Under the pieces are notes generated by a model. That model made no database searches. It worked only from the letters and a program-made list of their open reading frames with translations, and was not told the origin of the DNA. A program made the position numbers and the translations under genes. Positions 12,208 through 23,282 of a stretch of DNA of 64,000 nt are shown here, one piece after another. Each line of letters begins with the position of its first letter. Positions within the stretch are counted from its first letter, which is position 1. Source of the stretch: Pachyseris speciosa (lineage: Eukaryota; Cnidaria; Anthozoa; Scleractinia; Pachyseridae). The stretch covers positions 430,001-494,000 of the forward strand of contig JAEMWC010000030.1 of NCBI GenBank assembly GCA_016490735.1, given 5' to 3'.

Positions 12208-14136
12208 TTATATAATAAAGAAACAAAATGCAAGCGAAAAACTTGTTTATTTTCACACTTCTGGAAAAAAGTGGGTCGTGTTGACGTAATCTATGCATCT
12301 GTCCTCTAATAGATCATAGCTAAGAACCAATCACAGCGCGCAAACTATTCACCTTATTATATAAATTAAAATTGACGGCTGAGAGAAATGGCGCCCTGAA
12401 AATTCAGAAAGAGTTGTCAGCGTAACCCATCTTGCTTGTTTGGTCATTTTAAGGGGTACTGTCATGGCAATTCTTGTTAAGTTGTTCAAATTGTGAGGAA
12501 GTACTTTTTCTATCACGCGATCGGCCCGTCTAACACGAAGAGGTAGATTTCTAATTATTTCTTAGAGGGAAAAGGAAGTAGTATTATTTTATGGCGATTT
12601 TTCCTACACACAATCACGAATCTTGAAAAAAGTGAACCTAGCTTTTTCAACTTGAGTTGCTATCCATTTCCTCCTCATCATCCGTGGCCACAGACAACCG
12701 CAAATAGTTTCAATGCACATATTAAGTAATTCGTACGGAAACTGCAAAATTTTTATAAGCGTTTGGGTTGATACACAAATTACATGAGAGTGCCCCTTTA
12801 ATGCATAAATAATGAATTAATATACTACATAAATGAATTGTTTACGCCGTGACATTGATACTTGGTCATTGGCATTCACTCTAGAAATGAAAACTGAAGG
12901 TTAGGTGACAGTTTTCATCACAAAAATTACACAACGTTAAAGAACCCATACACTGTTCGAAAAGTTCCCGGTGTTGTGGTCTATCTCTCATCTGATGGTT
13001 GGGTTGGTAAATGCTCGAAGATATTAGCTGTACAAGCTACCCTAAAATCCGAGGGTAAATAAACTACAAGTATATTAAAACATCATTTTGCAATAATCAA
13101 ACGGAAGAAGATATGAGTGGTTTAATGCTTTTAAATGACAGTTTATAAGCTTTGTATGATATACCATTAAACATGCCGAAACTAACTGGAAACTAAAGAC
13201 TACTATACAACTCTTGCAAGTCTATAAAAAGCAACTCAACTCAAAGTAAGAAAAGTAAAGTGAAAGAACACCAACATTCTTGAACATGTAACTATGATAC
13301 ATTCATATGATTACATAAACAGGCTACCAATGAATGAAAATAACCCTTGCCAATTTAATTTATGTAGGTTATAACATGTGGATCTACACACATTTAATTA
13401 GTGGTAACATCTATGGTAAAAAAAAAAAGGCAACAAAAAGCAGTATACAAGCATAACAGCCATGATACAGACTTACGACTTATTCCGCTCTTTAGCAAAG
13501 AAGTTGTATAATTGCAACAATCTCTCAAAATGTTTAAAATATTCAAATTAATGATATGGAGACCACCCACAAGGAAATAGCAGCATAATCGTGTTAATGC
13601 TAATGCATTGCCAGTTAAAGGGAGGCAGACAGAAAACAAAAAGACAGACAGACAAAAGGACAGGCGGATGGACAGATGGAAGGAAGGAAGGTAAAAAGAA
13701 CATTAGACTGAATCGACCTTGCCTTTGAAAATATCTAGACTGATCCTAACCTCAGCTCTTATTACATGGCTAAAGTCACAGTGGTCATACATCCTGTCAT
13801 ACAGAAAAATTATTTCTTGTGCAAAATTATGAGTTATATATGATTTTACTGCTTGTCTTTCTCACACCTTTTTTCCATCCAACATTAATACTTTGTTGGG
13901 TCCCTATCATTTGAAAGGTGCAGTGCTCACAAAGCGGGTGTTGCCATTATCTAGGTCAATTAAAGCTTTAAGCTCTAACTAATGAATCATGCAACAAATC
14001 AATTTAAGTTCCCTTTAAAAGGGGTCAAACTCTTCCTAAAAATGAAATGTTACTACCGGAGATGCATCTATCCAGCACACTAATAAGAAACAACTCGTTT
14101 AGTTTATGAACTTGACTTGGGAGCTCCCCAAAAAGA
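12208..14136. other. 3' flank of the sialomucin gene
   Basis: AT-rich sequence with short simple repeats (for example GACA and GGAA runs at 13626-13692). It presumably contains the 3' UTR of the minus-strand gene ending at 14137. No other gene seen. Confidence 0.4.
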
Positions 14137-14300
14137 CTAGATTAGCCTAGACAGGGAGCTGTCTCCCTCCAGCTCTCTGTAAATTTTGCGCTGTCGACAA
14201 TACAGTACTGTCATCACAATGGTGGTGATGGCGAAGAAAATAGCAAATGCAGCAGCCACCCACTTGCCACGTGAATCACCATGACCCCCTTTGCCATGTC
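14137..14300 (-). CDS. Sialomucin-like membrane protein, exon 3 (TM and tail)
   Basis: Last exon of a three-exon gene (25656-25593, 15415-15131, 14300-14137). The acceptor is TTGTTATTGTAG at 14301 and the phase is 1, matching exon 2. It encodes a Gly/His-rich juxtamembrane stretch, one membrane helix (WVAAAFAIFFAITTIVMTVL) with cysteine at its cytoplasmic edge, and a 21-residue tail YCRQRKIYRELEGDSSLSRLI. The tail holds YREL, a fit to the YxxPhi endocytic/lysosomal sorting signal, and ends in LI. Basic residues follow the helix, so the orientation is type I. The three exons sum to 513 bases, giving 170 residues and a stop. The design (signal peptide, Ser/Thr/Pro-rich ectodomain, TM, YxxPhi tail) resembles endolyn/CD164-type sialomucins, but without sequence identity I can assert. 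Confidence 0.75.
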
Positions 14301-14613
14301 CTACAATAACAAGGCATTCAACATTTAAGTCCTGTAAACAACAATAACACTTCCACTTGCACAACCAAGTTTTCAATAGTCTTATGTCCCTGTGCAACCA
14401 CTTCAATAATCATTTATAAGCAATCACTTTTTGGAACTATCAATTTCAAATTTTCTTAGTTTGGACCTCTTGCAAGTGACCATCAATAGAAAGCAACTTC
14501 AATAACTTTTAAGTTCCCAGAAAAGAGATTGGATGTCGGCTGACCAAAACACACAAATGAGCAACCTGTTGTTCAATGTACACTGTCGAAAGTCCCTTTG
14601 GCTCAGAGATTTC

Positions 14614-14615
<2 letters not shown>

Positions 14616-14644
<29 letters not shown>

Positions 14645-14872
14645 CACTTTATTTAAGTCTCAAATCTATCTAGCCGAGCACAGAAGCTCTACTAATTGGG
14701 GAGACTAAATCAAATCAACCCTAAATAAATCAAATCAAATGTTGGTTTTTGGGGAGAGGGGAAAACCGGAGTACCCGGAGAAAAACCTCTCGGAGCAGAG
14801 TAGAGAACCAACAAACTCAGCCCACTTATGACGCCGAGTCCGGGAATCGAACCCGGGACACATTGGTGGAAT
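14616..14872 (-). mobile_element. tRNA-derived SINE with conserved central region
   Basis: Read on the minus strand, the copy begins inside the tRNA-like head, keeps the B-box (GGTTCGATTCCC, near 14842-14853), continues through a body with GAGAGGTTTTTCTCCGGGTA and ends in an (ATT)n tail at 14616-14645. The body matches my memory of a SINE type widespread in marine invertebrates. The A-box half is missing, so this is 5'-truncated. It lies in the second intron of the sialomucin gene, in the same orientation as the gene. Confidence 0.75.
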
Positions 14873-15130
14873 TAAAATGGTTTCTATACATTATTATTAA
14901 GCACTGATTACCTTAAAATACTAGCCTAAACTATTGATCACCCTCTCAGCCTGATTAATAAGACCACAAGAAGAGATTCATAAATAATTCTAAATTCCCA
15001 ACTTCTAGCAAAGCAGCAATTCAAATGTAATGTCACATGCAAGACAGTAACTCCACCTCTTTTACAACCATTATAAGCTAGACCAAAATAACAAATAAAA
15101 AACCATCTAAACTGTGTCACTAGCATTTAC

Positions 15131-15415
15131 CTCCTGGGGATGGTGTCTTGGAGGAGTGATTCCTACGTGTGGTTGGTTCTGCTGTGTGATTTCCAGGTGT
15201 TGGTGATACTGTGCTGTAGTTTCCCGATTTGGTTGGTATTCCTGTGCTCTGGCTTCCTTGTGTGGTAGGGGGTGCTGTACTGTGGCTTCCAGGTGTGGTT
15301 GGTGTGGTTAAGCTGTGTTTTGTAGCTGGAGTAGGTGAAACAGTTTGTGAAACAGGAGTTGGTGAAACAGTTTTAGTTGGTGTAATAGTTGGGGATGTAT
15401 CGTTTTTTCCACGTG
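15131..15415 (-). CDS. Sialomucin-like membrane protein, exon 2 (mucin domain)
   Basis: This exon starts after ATCAGTTGCAG (acceptor at 15417-15416) and ends before GTAAAT (donor at 15130), with phase 1 on both sides. It codes for about 95 residues dominated by Thr, Ser and Pro in imperfect repeats such as TTPTTPGSHST, SPTPVSQTVS and STVSPTPGNHT, with several N-x-S/T sites (NDT, NYS, NHT, NHS). Such sequence is densely O-glycosylated in known sialomucins. Splicing exon 1 to this exon makes the junction codon GCA (Ala), giving ...FVSA-RGKND, a plausible signal peptidase site. Confidence 0.75.
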
Positions 15416-15625
15416 CTGCAACTGATAGAAAGGACAGTGTGTAAATTGTCAAGGAACCCTTGCAGTAACTTTATTCTTAGTTTGTGCATTTTTTTCTGGT
15501 CTATGTACATTTTATAAAATTAACAATAGGGGCCATCTTCACACTTAAAATGACTTCTGAATCACTAATCAGTCATATTTTCCCATGAATTGTATGAAAA
15601 AAAAAACTGAATTGTAAGCAATGCA

Positions 15626-15678
15626 TAATAATAATAATAATAATAATATTAATAATAATAATAATAATAATAATAATC
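15626..15678. repeat. (AAT)n microsatellite
   Basis: About seventeen AAT units with one interruption. On the minus strand it may be a retroelement tail. It lies in intron 1 of the sialomucin gene. Confidence 0.9.
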
Positions 15679-16585
15679 AAATATTTTACCAGGATAGCCC
15701 TTCAGTACAGTAGAGTACTGTTATCAATGGGGTCCTGCTAATTATAAATACATTAACTTAATGTAGAATCAATTAATGTATAATCTGAAGGGTACTTACA
15801 GTGTATTGTATTGGGACGAAGCTATGTTGTTTCACTCATCTGAATACCTGAATCTAGCAATCTCGGATATTACAATCATTTTTTCATAAAACTGAAGGGC
15901 TTAGTGTAGTAGACACCTAATGTAAGTGTAACTTAGGCCTCAAAATCCAAATTGTTTGAAATCTGCTCTACTTCAATAAACATCATTCTTCCTTTATACA
16001 TTCTTCCTTTATACAACTGTAGAGTATATTTGAGTCCTTTATGTCGGGCAATATGATTCCTGTAGTGTTGCTAAGGAAAGTTCCTAACCATCATTTCTTG
16101 GAAACTCTATGTTCTTTGTATATGCTATGGTAGCTTTTGTGTGCAAGGGTGGAAAGGTGACTATTTGGTTGCCTCATCTTAAGTCATTTTACCAGGGGAT
16201 GCATCTGAGTGCTAAAAGTTGATGGCGTTTGGTCTCTTTAATGTTAGTAAACCTGTAAGTGGCAGCAAATACCACCAAACAGTGACTAGGGATATAACCA
16301 GAGGGTGATGACAGAAAATGACCAGGATAAAATATTTTACTGCGGGACTTGGAGGGACCATATGCACCTTGAAAGCTGGGGTAGTATATAATTTAAGAAG
16401 AAAACAGCCAAGCATTAACTCCCATTTCTGTAAATTCCTTTTTTTTCCACTAACAGTGACTTACACCTTGACAATCCACCAAATATATAAACTATACTCA
16501 AGTTTTAAAAACCCTGCTACAATTATTCAGGCTAAGTGCATGTACATGTACCTAGGGAAAATATTTTTTAAATCATCTTTGTTTA

Positions 16586-16660
16586 CTTTAACAACAACAG
16601 CAACAGCAACAACAAACTTTATTTCAGTAGGGCGCACAATTATAGAAAAAGGACTGTAGT
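16586..16660 (-). repeat. Retroelement 3' tail
   Basis: On the minus strand, TGCGCCCTACTGAAATAAAG is followed by a TTG/CTG-rich repeat. The terminus resembles the plus-strand tail at 6900-6957. Confidence 0.5.
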
Positions 16661-17191
16661 CTCCCTTATGGCTCTATAGATAACTAAATACTAACATGTG
16701 ATATTTATTAAAAACTGAACTATGAATGTCAGATTTCCAGCATTTCCATTGGCTAGCCAACACTAGAAACAAAATACAAATGGAATTCAGCTTTTCATTC
16801 CTGAGTGATTTAGAATGACTAAGACCAGTACTACTGGCATCTTGTGCAAAAAATTGTTTATGTAGCCCAGAGAAAATTTTCCAAGCTGGTGATATTCTAC
16901 TTATAGCAAAACTCACTTTCACTTACTGAAAAACCGCAAGAGTTTATTTAACTTTAAAACTAAACAAAAGGACTCAACAACAAGATTCACAGGTCTAAAA
17001 ATACATGCATGTTCATGGGCCTGTCAATTCAAAACAAACTGAACAAACAAACAACAGCAGCATTCACTACAGAAATGAAAATCTTTTGACGGATCAGCAT
17101 TTTTTGAAACTTAAAATTGACACACATTAAAAAGGTTCTTTTATCTGCAGTGGATGCAAAGTATAAATCACCAGCTTGAAACTGTCAATTC

Positions 17192-17528
17192 TTACAAATA
17201 GGAGGTGTTGTAGAAATGAGAGTCATTGCAGCTGTTCTTGTTGTTTTTGTTATTCTGTTCTGCCCAGGTGCAGCTTTTTTTTTCAGAGAAATTATTGAAG
17301 CATAACCTGGATATATCTTTGCTTATCACTGAACAGATATCTTGTTTCTGACCAGTTTTGGTGAGGCAATGTTCTTGTTCATCAAAATAAACTGAAAATG
17401 TGTCTTCATTTTGATCAAATTCACACATGGCGTCATTGTTTGAATAGAAAACAAACACACTTCCTTTGGCTTGTACATCTATGTGAAAGCTGTTCCATCC
17501 ACTAAAGCAATGATTGAAATAACTTTAT
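17192..17528 (-). other. Orphan exon-like reading frame, Cys-rich
   Basis: An open minus-strand frame with a plausible acceptor (CAATCATTGCTTTAG before 17500) and a good donor (GTAAGA right after TATTT near 17197). It encodes about 100 residues with seven regularly spaced cysteines and a GWNSFHIDVQ stretch. Both boundaries are phase 2, so it cannot be a cassette exon of the surrounding sialomucin gene, whose exons are all phase 1. It may be a fragment of another extracellular protein or a captured exon. Family not recognised. Confidence 0.3.
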
Positions 17529-18203
17529 TATTTATGAAAGCACTAACCGATAAATAGTCAAGAGCACTTTTTCCAAAACTGAAGCTTCTACATTTTCCTT
17601 GGTTAGTTTCACTGAATTCATTCAAATTTGTCAAGAAACATTGCAACACGAAAGGTTTTCACATCCCTTTTTAATTGGACATGATCAACAAATAATTCCT
17701 TTTTTACGGTTTTCTCTTTCTCTGTGTTCCTTTCTTTCACTTTTTTGTCCAGATTCTCAAATATCAGTGTCATAGGGTTTTAAATAAAACAATATTATCA
17801 TTCTACAACCAACTCGTCAGGTAATTACTGCTCCTGAAATTACAAAATTAATGGCCTAATTTAGTTTAGCAAGTACAGATCAAAATAGAAAGTTCATTTG
17901 GTGACAAAGGCCAGTCTAAATGCCTGTTCTAACTGTTAGATCAGGCTAAGGCCCCAATTGCTGGAAAGCTGATTAAATATCCCCCAATTACAGGTTAATT
18001 CAAGATTAAATTTCTTATTCCTAGGATACCTAATTGGGGTACAAAAAGACAATCCTGAAAACAGATTTATCCCTCAATTAATTAAACCACCAATAAACCA
18101 GTCAGACCAGCTATTCCCATGCAAGCCTGCGTGAAACTGACAAAGTGTGGGAAAAGCAGTGGTGGTGTGCATGAACTCTAAAATTTATTTGTGGACTGTT
18201 TAA

Positions 18204-19368
18204 AGGAGCACGGTCACGATTTTTGGGTCACTATTACAGAGATAAAAAAATTCACTCATCTAATGCGAAACAGTGAAATACTGTAACAAATTTGAGAAAA
18301 GAATAAATGCAAATATGGCGAGGATGGTAAGGACGGAGAAGATTGAAACGGAAATTGCAAATTACCTTTTTGAAAAATTTAGGCTAAATTTTTCAAAAAC
18401 GTAATTTGTAATCTGTTTCAATCTTCCCCATCCTTGCCACATTTGCATTTATTCTTGTCTCTTTGGTGCTTATCTTCCATGAAAATTTATTTCACTGTTT
18501 CACATTATTATTTAAATGCATTTTTTTAGCTCTGTAATAATGAGGCCACATTATCGATTTCAAATTGGCAAGTTTATGTTTTCTTTTAAGAAAGGCCTCC
18601 TTCCTGATGCATTCAGTGAAATGTTTTTGCCGACTAATCAAATTCATCATTATAATACTAGAAACTCCAATGCCTTTTACTTTTTTTCTTGTAGAACAAA
18701 TATTCGGCAGTTTGCAATACGCTTTCAAGGACCTAAATTGTTTAATTCTTTCAATACAGAAATTCAGAATGTTGACAGTTTTTCTCAATTTTTCTAAATT
18801 AAGAACTTTCTTCCTGAACTAACTTCCCCTTATTTTGTTTGTTTGTTTGTGTTCTTGCTTTTTAACCTAAATATGCTTACAAATTAAATAAGACACGCCT
18901 AAATTATCATTTTATCGTTGTATTTTTCTTGAGGTGCCTGTAGCCTGAATAAGCCCTAATGGTTTCTATATGGGCATCCTTGCCTAATGCTTTTCTTTTA
19001 TCGATTATTTAACATATCTTGTAGTTACTATATATTTATTTTGTAATTTAAAACAACAATAAGTGGCAAAAAATAAACTGAAACTGAACTGAAACTGAGA
19101 GCTTCCAAGGGGTGGTCTGGTGTCACTTTGTTGCTCGTTTACGACTCTGTCTGCCGCTTGTTTCATTAGGAACAACTGTCGTTGCCGCAAAGAAAACAAA
19201 GATGAACGGAAAGTGAATTGTTACTGTCAAAAACTGTTACGCATTTTCTGCCAATTTCTGTCGGTTGTCGGTGTTGTGGGAGAAGATTGTCGCCTGTTTT
19301 TGGAGCCATGTCACTTCTACCCCTTGGAAGGCCTCAATAATGACCCAAAATATCGTGACCGTGCTCCT
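18204..19368. mobile_element. TTAA-flanked DNA element (Kolobok or piggyBac type)
   Basis: Terminal inverted repeats begin AGGAGCACGGTCACGA and extend for about 28 bases. TTAA lies immediately outside both ends (18200-18203 and 19369-19372). Inside the left end is a long hairpin (about 18311-18440) and in the middle is an inserted LINE fragment. No transposase frame is visible, so it is non-autonomous. TTAA duplications are the hallmark of piggyBac and Kolobok superfamilies. Confidence 0.8.
18500..19105 (+). mobile_element. 5'-truncated LINE fragment
   Basis: The plus-strand frame 18516-18797 encodes the C-terminal end of a LINE reverse transcriptase: GKFMFSFKKGLLP, HHYNTRNSNAF and FQGPKLFNSF are signatures shared with the LINE at 25803-26405. 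A 3' UTR follows and ends in AATAAACTGAAACTGAACTG. The ORF on the opposite strand is a shadow. Confidence 0.8.
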
Positions 19369-21419
19369 TTAAAAGAACAGCATCATAAATGTTATCACAT
19401 TTCAACCTTTTTTTTTCAAAGTTTAAGAGAAAAGGTTCATTTTTGAAAAAAACAAAACAACAACAACAAAAGAAACTTTTGTGATATTGTAAAAGGAAAC
19501 AGAAAACAATGATTCAGTGTAATTATAAGGTGGTGTTGACCGTAAAGTAAAAAATGTGTAAAACTTAACTTGTGCTTAAGCTGTACAAAACAAAGGTGAG
19601 AAATTCACTTGCAACCTCGTAAGTAATGGGTGAACTACATTCTATTCAATTCCTTCAGTATCAAATTCTTAAGCCACAAAAGTATTGGCTCAATCTGAAT
19701 AATAAAGCTGTAATTTTTTAAGTAGCAGATCAGTTAGAGTTGCTCAATCAGTTGATTATGCATACATAGACAAAATTATGATAAAATAAAATTCTCTTTT
19801 TGAAATTAGTAAGGTAAGGTTTATCTTTATTTTATCTCTCTTCTTTCTTCTAGCGGCTGCTGTAAGAATAATATTGACTGTATTTCAATACAAAAATGTG
19901 GAATCCTCAGACAGGCAAAAAGTTATTAATATGATGTTGAAGGCTAAAGGAAAACATACACAAATGTGAGAGATAGAAATATATATCTTAGTCATGGTGT
20001 GTTGTTTTTCTCTAGCCTTCAGCAGAACTAAGAGCTTTCCTGAAACTTTAGCTTGTTTTTTGCTCTGTGAAATCTCTGCCAGAATAGAATAGCCATATCT
20101 TTTTTTTATTAAGTTCTTATCGTTCCAATTACAAAGAGTTCAATACAAAGCTGTTGCAATAATAATTGTTTTGAGCTTACAAATAACTTTATAATAAATT
20201 TCAGTAATAAAAATAATGCAAGAGTTGCCTGTTTGTGTGCCTCAGTTCATCCATCATCACTGTAGATGACTGCTTTCTACCGAAAAACGTTCCTGAATTT
20301 GTATGGAAGCGAGGAGAGCATGGGGGAAGGGAAAAGGAAGTGCCTTCAGCCAAGCCATATGTTTGTTTTGTATTTTACATCCCTTTTTGGGATGTAAAAA
20401 TCGCTATTGGCCAGAATTAATTAAATGTCAATCATGGACTTAATCTGGTGTTCTGATTGGTCAACACTGATACCACCACATCCTGATCATGAGTAACTTG
20501 ATTGGTTGTTCTCAAGTTACCAATAATGTGGTGGTTGAGATGGTAGGTGAGTTCAAGCGTTGTTTAAAGAAAACAACATTGAAGTTAGAAAATAACAGCC
20601 TCACATTTTACCTGAAAGAACAGGAGAAAAAGGCAGTGAAGCAATTCTAGGAAAGAAAAGACTTGGTAGTTTTGCTGATGAGTCTTGGAAAAATTCTCAT
20701 CTTCCAGTTTCTTGTTTTGCTGCAACAAAACAATGAACAAACACAGGCTGCCTGCACTGTGAGCTGGCAATAGCTCCACTTAAGAGCATTATCAATGACC
20801 AGATTGCATAGGTAGAGGCTATGGGTTTGTCTGTTTTCAATCTGGCGGGAAACTCAGGGAAGATTTGTCTGACATTGAAAAGGGAAGGTACTCCATTGCT
20901 TATGCCTCAGCAGAGGTTGCCATTGACAAGAATTTCCTCAATTTTTGCTTTTTCAAAAGAAAGGTATTAAATAAAAGCTTTGGATCATACCTTCTTTGTT
21001 ATTCCTCCTTACAGATTTCACTAACTTTGGTATGGTTTGGTGCATGCCACATTTTATTTGTATTGTCGTTTAGTGAGATGTTTTGCAGATGCCTCTAATT
21101 TGCATATTAATTAGGGGGCAGAATAAAAATACCAATAGCTTTGCTGCAGGCACTTCCTTTTCCCTACCTCCCGTCACGCTCTACGCTCTCTCCTGTCGCT
21201 TCACAGGCACCCACTTTCCCCCTTTCCTTCCCCTTTCTAGCGCCTGCCATGCAGACTATGTGGGTTAAAGCCACGAAGACCTATTACCTGTTGTATAAGT
21301 TGCCTTTGTTTATTTCCTGCACCAACTTCACATAATATGGTTTATTCTAATCTCATATCCCGATCCCCCACGGCCAAGTGAAAGGGAAATCTGGTAAAGG
21401 TCAAAAGTACGCCATTTCT

Positions 21420-21462
21420 CATTGGCTACTGGAAAAAGCAATTTAATCTATGCTCTGATTGG
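21420..21462. promoter_or_regulatory. Paired inverted CCAAT boxes
   Basis: ATTGG (CCAAT on the other strand) occurs at 21421-21425 and 21458-21462, 37 bases apart and within 80 bases of the ATG at 21501. Such pairs are typical NF-Y sites of TATA-less promoters. Function is inferred only from position and pattern. Confidence 0.35.
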
Positions 21463-21500
21463 CTCTTTTTAGTGTGGCTTTTTTGTGGCTTTATTATAAC

Positions 21501-21915
21501 ATGGCAGCATGGAAAACGCAAGCGACAGTTTCAAGTTTAAATGCCGTTTGTGAGGCAAGACAGCTGAGAAAATGTTTTTCCGACACCAGGAAAGCTTCTG
21601 TTGCAGATGTTGTTTTGATAAACTGGTATGCCTAAATTAGAACTTAGCTGCAACACTTTTCTGACAATAATCGGACAAAAATATCTCCCTAGACTGCCTG
21701 TTACTCACAGTTACCTCTGGACGGATAAAATTATCTGAGCTTTCCAGCCTCTCTGCCTCGCTCCCAGAAACATTTATCCTTGCACAAGACACTCTCACTG
21801 AGTAAAAGTTATTTATTTGATATTAATCATCGATCAGAGGGTTGAGCGGTGAAACCACAATTACAACTGACTTGTCCTTTCATTTCTTCTTTGCAGCGAG
21901 ATGATTGTAATGTGA
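21501..21915 (+). CDS. Candidate two-exon small protein (47 residues)
   Basis: Exon 1 (21501-21625) encodes 41 codons from ATG (beginning MAAWKTQATVSSLNAV) to a GTATGC donor. Exon 2 (21897-21915) follows a strong acceptor (TTTCATTTCTTCTTTGCAG) and adds six codons before TGA. The ATG is preceded by two inverted CCAAT boxes. The product is small, basic and has two cysteines; I recognise no family. It lies in the loop of the 5.2-kb inverted repeat, opposite in direction to the sialomucin gene. It could be the first exon of a longer gene or a chance reading frame. Confidence 0.25.
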
Positions 21916-23282
21916 AGAAAGCACTTGATAAATATTATTAGCAATTAACCAGTTGGGAGAATAATTGACCAACCTCTACCATTGACAACAACATCCTGCA
22001 CTAGCCAGGGTGTTCATTAGGGTGTTCAAATTCAGGAGAGTATAAATCAAATTTTCGGTAGAAAACAGTCATCTACAGTGAACAATGGTGAACCAAGGCG
22101 GGCAAAACATGCAAATGTTAAGTGCTTACATTTTTTTCTCACTCAAAATTGATAAGTTATTCGTAAGCTTACACATTCGCAACAACATAGTCATCTAACT
22201 CTTTTAAAAGGTAAGATCTTCAAGATAAATAGCTATTCTATTCTAGCAGAGAGCTCCAGAAAAGCTTTAATTTTAGCTATGCTGAACACGAGAGAAAAAC
22301 AACACACCATGACTAAAATATTTTTTAATTTATCACTTGCGTTTGAGTAAGCTTATATGTTTTCCTTTACCCTTCAACATAATGTTTTGCATGTTTGAAG
22401 AACACAATTTTTTTAATCGAATAAAATTCTTACAACAAACTGCATTAGAAAGAAGTTAAAAGGAAACAAAAAGGCATTTTTTCTAAACTGAACATCACCT
22501 TATTGATTTCAAAAAGATAATTTTATTTTATCTCTGTATGCATCCAACCGATTTAACAACACTATTTCAAAATTTACAGCTTTAATATACATATTTCATC
22601 AATACTTTTGTAGCTAGAATTGGACACTGAAAGAATCAAGAATATTTTAACTCAACCATTCCAGCCAATTCGGCTTACAAGTTAATTTCTCCTACAGAGG
22701 TTATTTTCCTTGACTGCTAACGCTGCCTTGCACTGAATCATTATTTCCATTCCGTTTCCTTTTAACAATATTGTTATTGTTTTATTTTGTTCAAATATGT
22801 ACCTTTTTTCTTAAACTATGACAAAAATAACGTTTGATTAATACAATTTACACTGTATGACGCCATTCTTTCCATGAATCATGATCAGAAAACAACTAAA
22901 CGCTTTGAGATCAAGCACATCTTCGCTTCGCATTTTCCTGCACATTGTCATTTTTGCACGCGTTTGCTTGTGAATAACCGGTCTGACTGGTTTATTTCGA
23001 GTTTAATGGAAGGATAAATCTGTTTTGAGGAACGCCTTTTTAACCCCTGATTAGTTATTCCTGGATTAAGCAATTTAATCTTGAATTAACCCTTAATCGG
23101 GGAATACCGCTAGTTTAATCGGCTTTCCAGGAACCGGGGCCAGGCCTCTTGTGAAGCTTTGTTGAATCAAAAGTTGATGATGTGTTGAAACGGTTTGCCA
23201 CCTCCGATGTTCAACATCATTCAACATGGAACAAATGTTGAAGCAAATGTTGAAGCTCTTCGCCAAGGCTTTTAATGGGTCC

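Larger units (their letters stand above)
17949..23142. mobile_element. Large old inverted-repeat element (about 5.2 kb)
   Basis: The left arm (17949-18199 continuing at 19373-20135) and right arm (23142 back to about 22220) are reverse complements over nearly 1 kb, at roughly 65-75% identity by eye. Outer ends read GGCCCCAATTGCTGGAAAGC on the left and GGCCCCGGTTCCTGGAAAGC on the right (complement). The left arm is split by a TTAA-flanked insertion. A 2.1-kb loop separates the arms. This fits an old DNA transposon with long terminal repeats or an inverted segmental duplication. It lies in intron 1 of the sialomucin gene. Confidence 0.7.

Noticed and set aside
11874..12309. Overlapping ORFs on both strands around 12.0-12.3 kb
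   Set aside because: They are products of the palindromic MITE, which gives similar frames on both strands; no protein family is evident.
16674..16922. 82-codon minus-strand ORF between the sialomucin exons
   Set aside because: It has no matching phase-1 splice sites and unremarkable sequence; not needed for a complete sialomucin frame.
20585..20779. Minus-strand frame with two acceptor-like sites (TTTGTTGCAG, CTGTTCTTTCAG)
   Set aside because: The acceptors look good but no acceptable donor follows and the frame stops soon; phase does not fit the host gene.
21490..21500. TATA-like TTATTATAAC directly before the ATG at 21501
   Set aside because: It is too close to the ATG to act as its TATA box, since transcription would start after the ATG.
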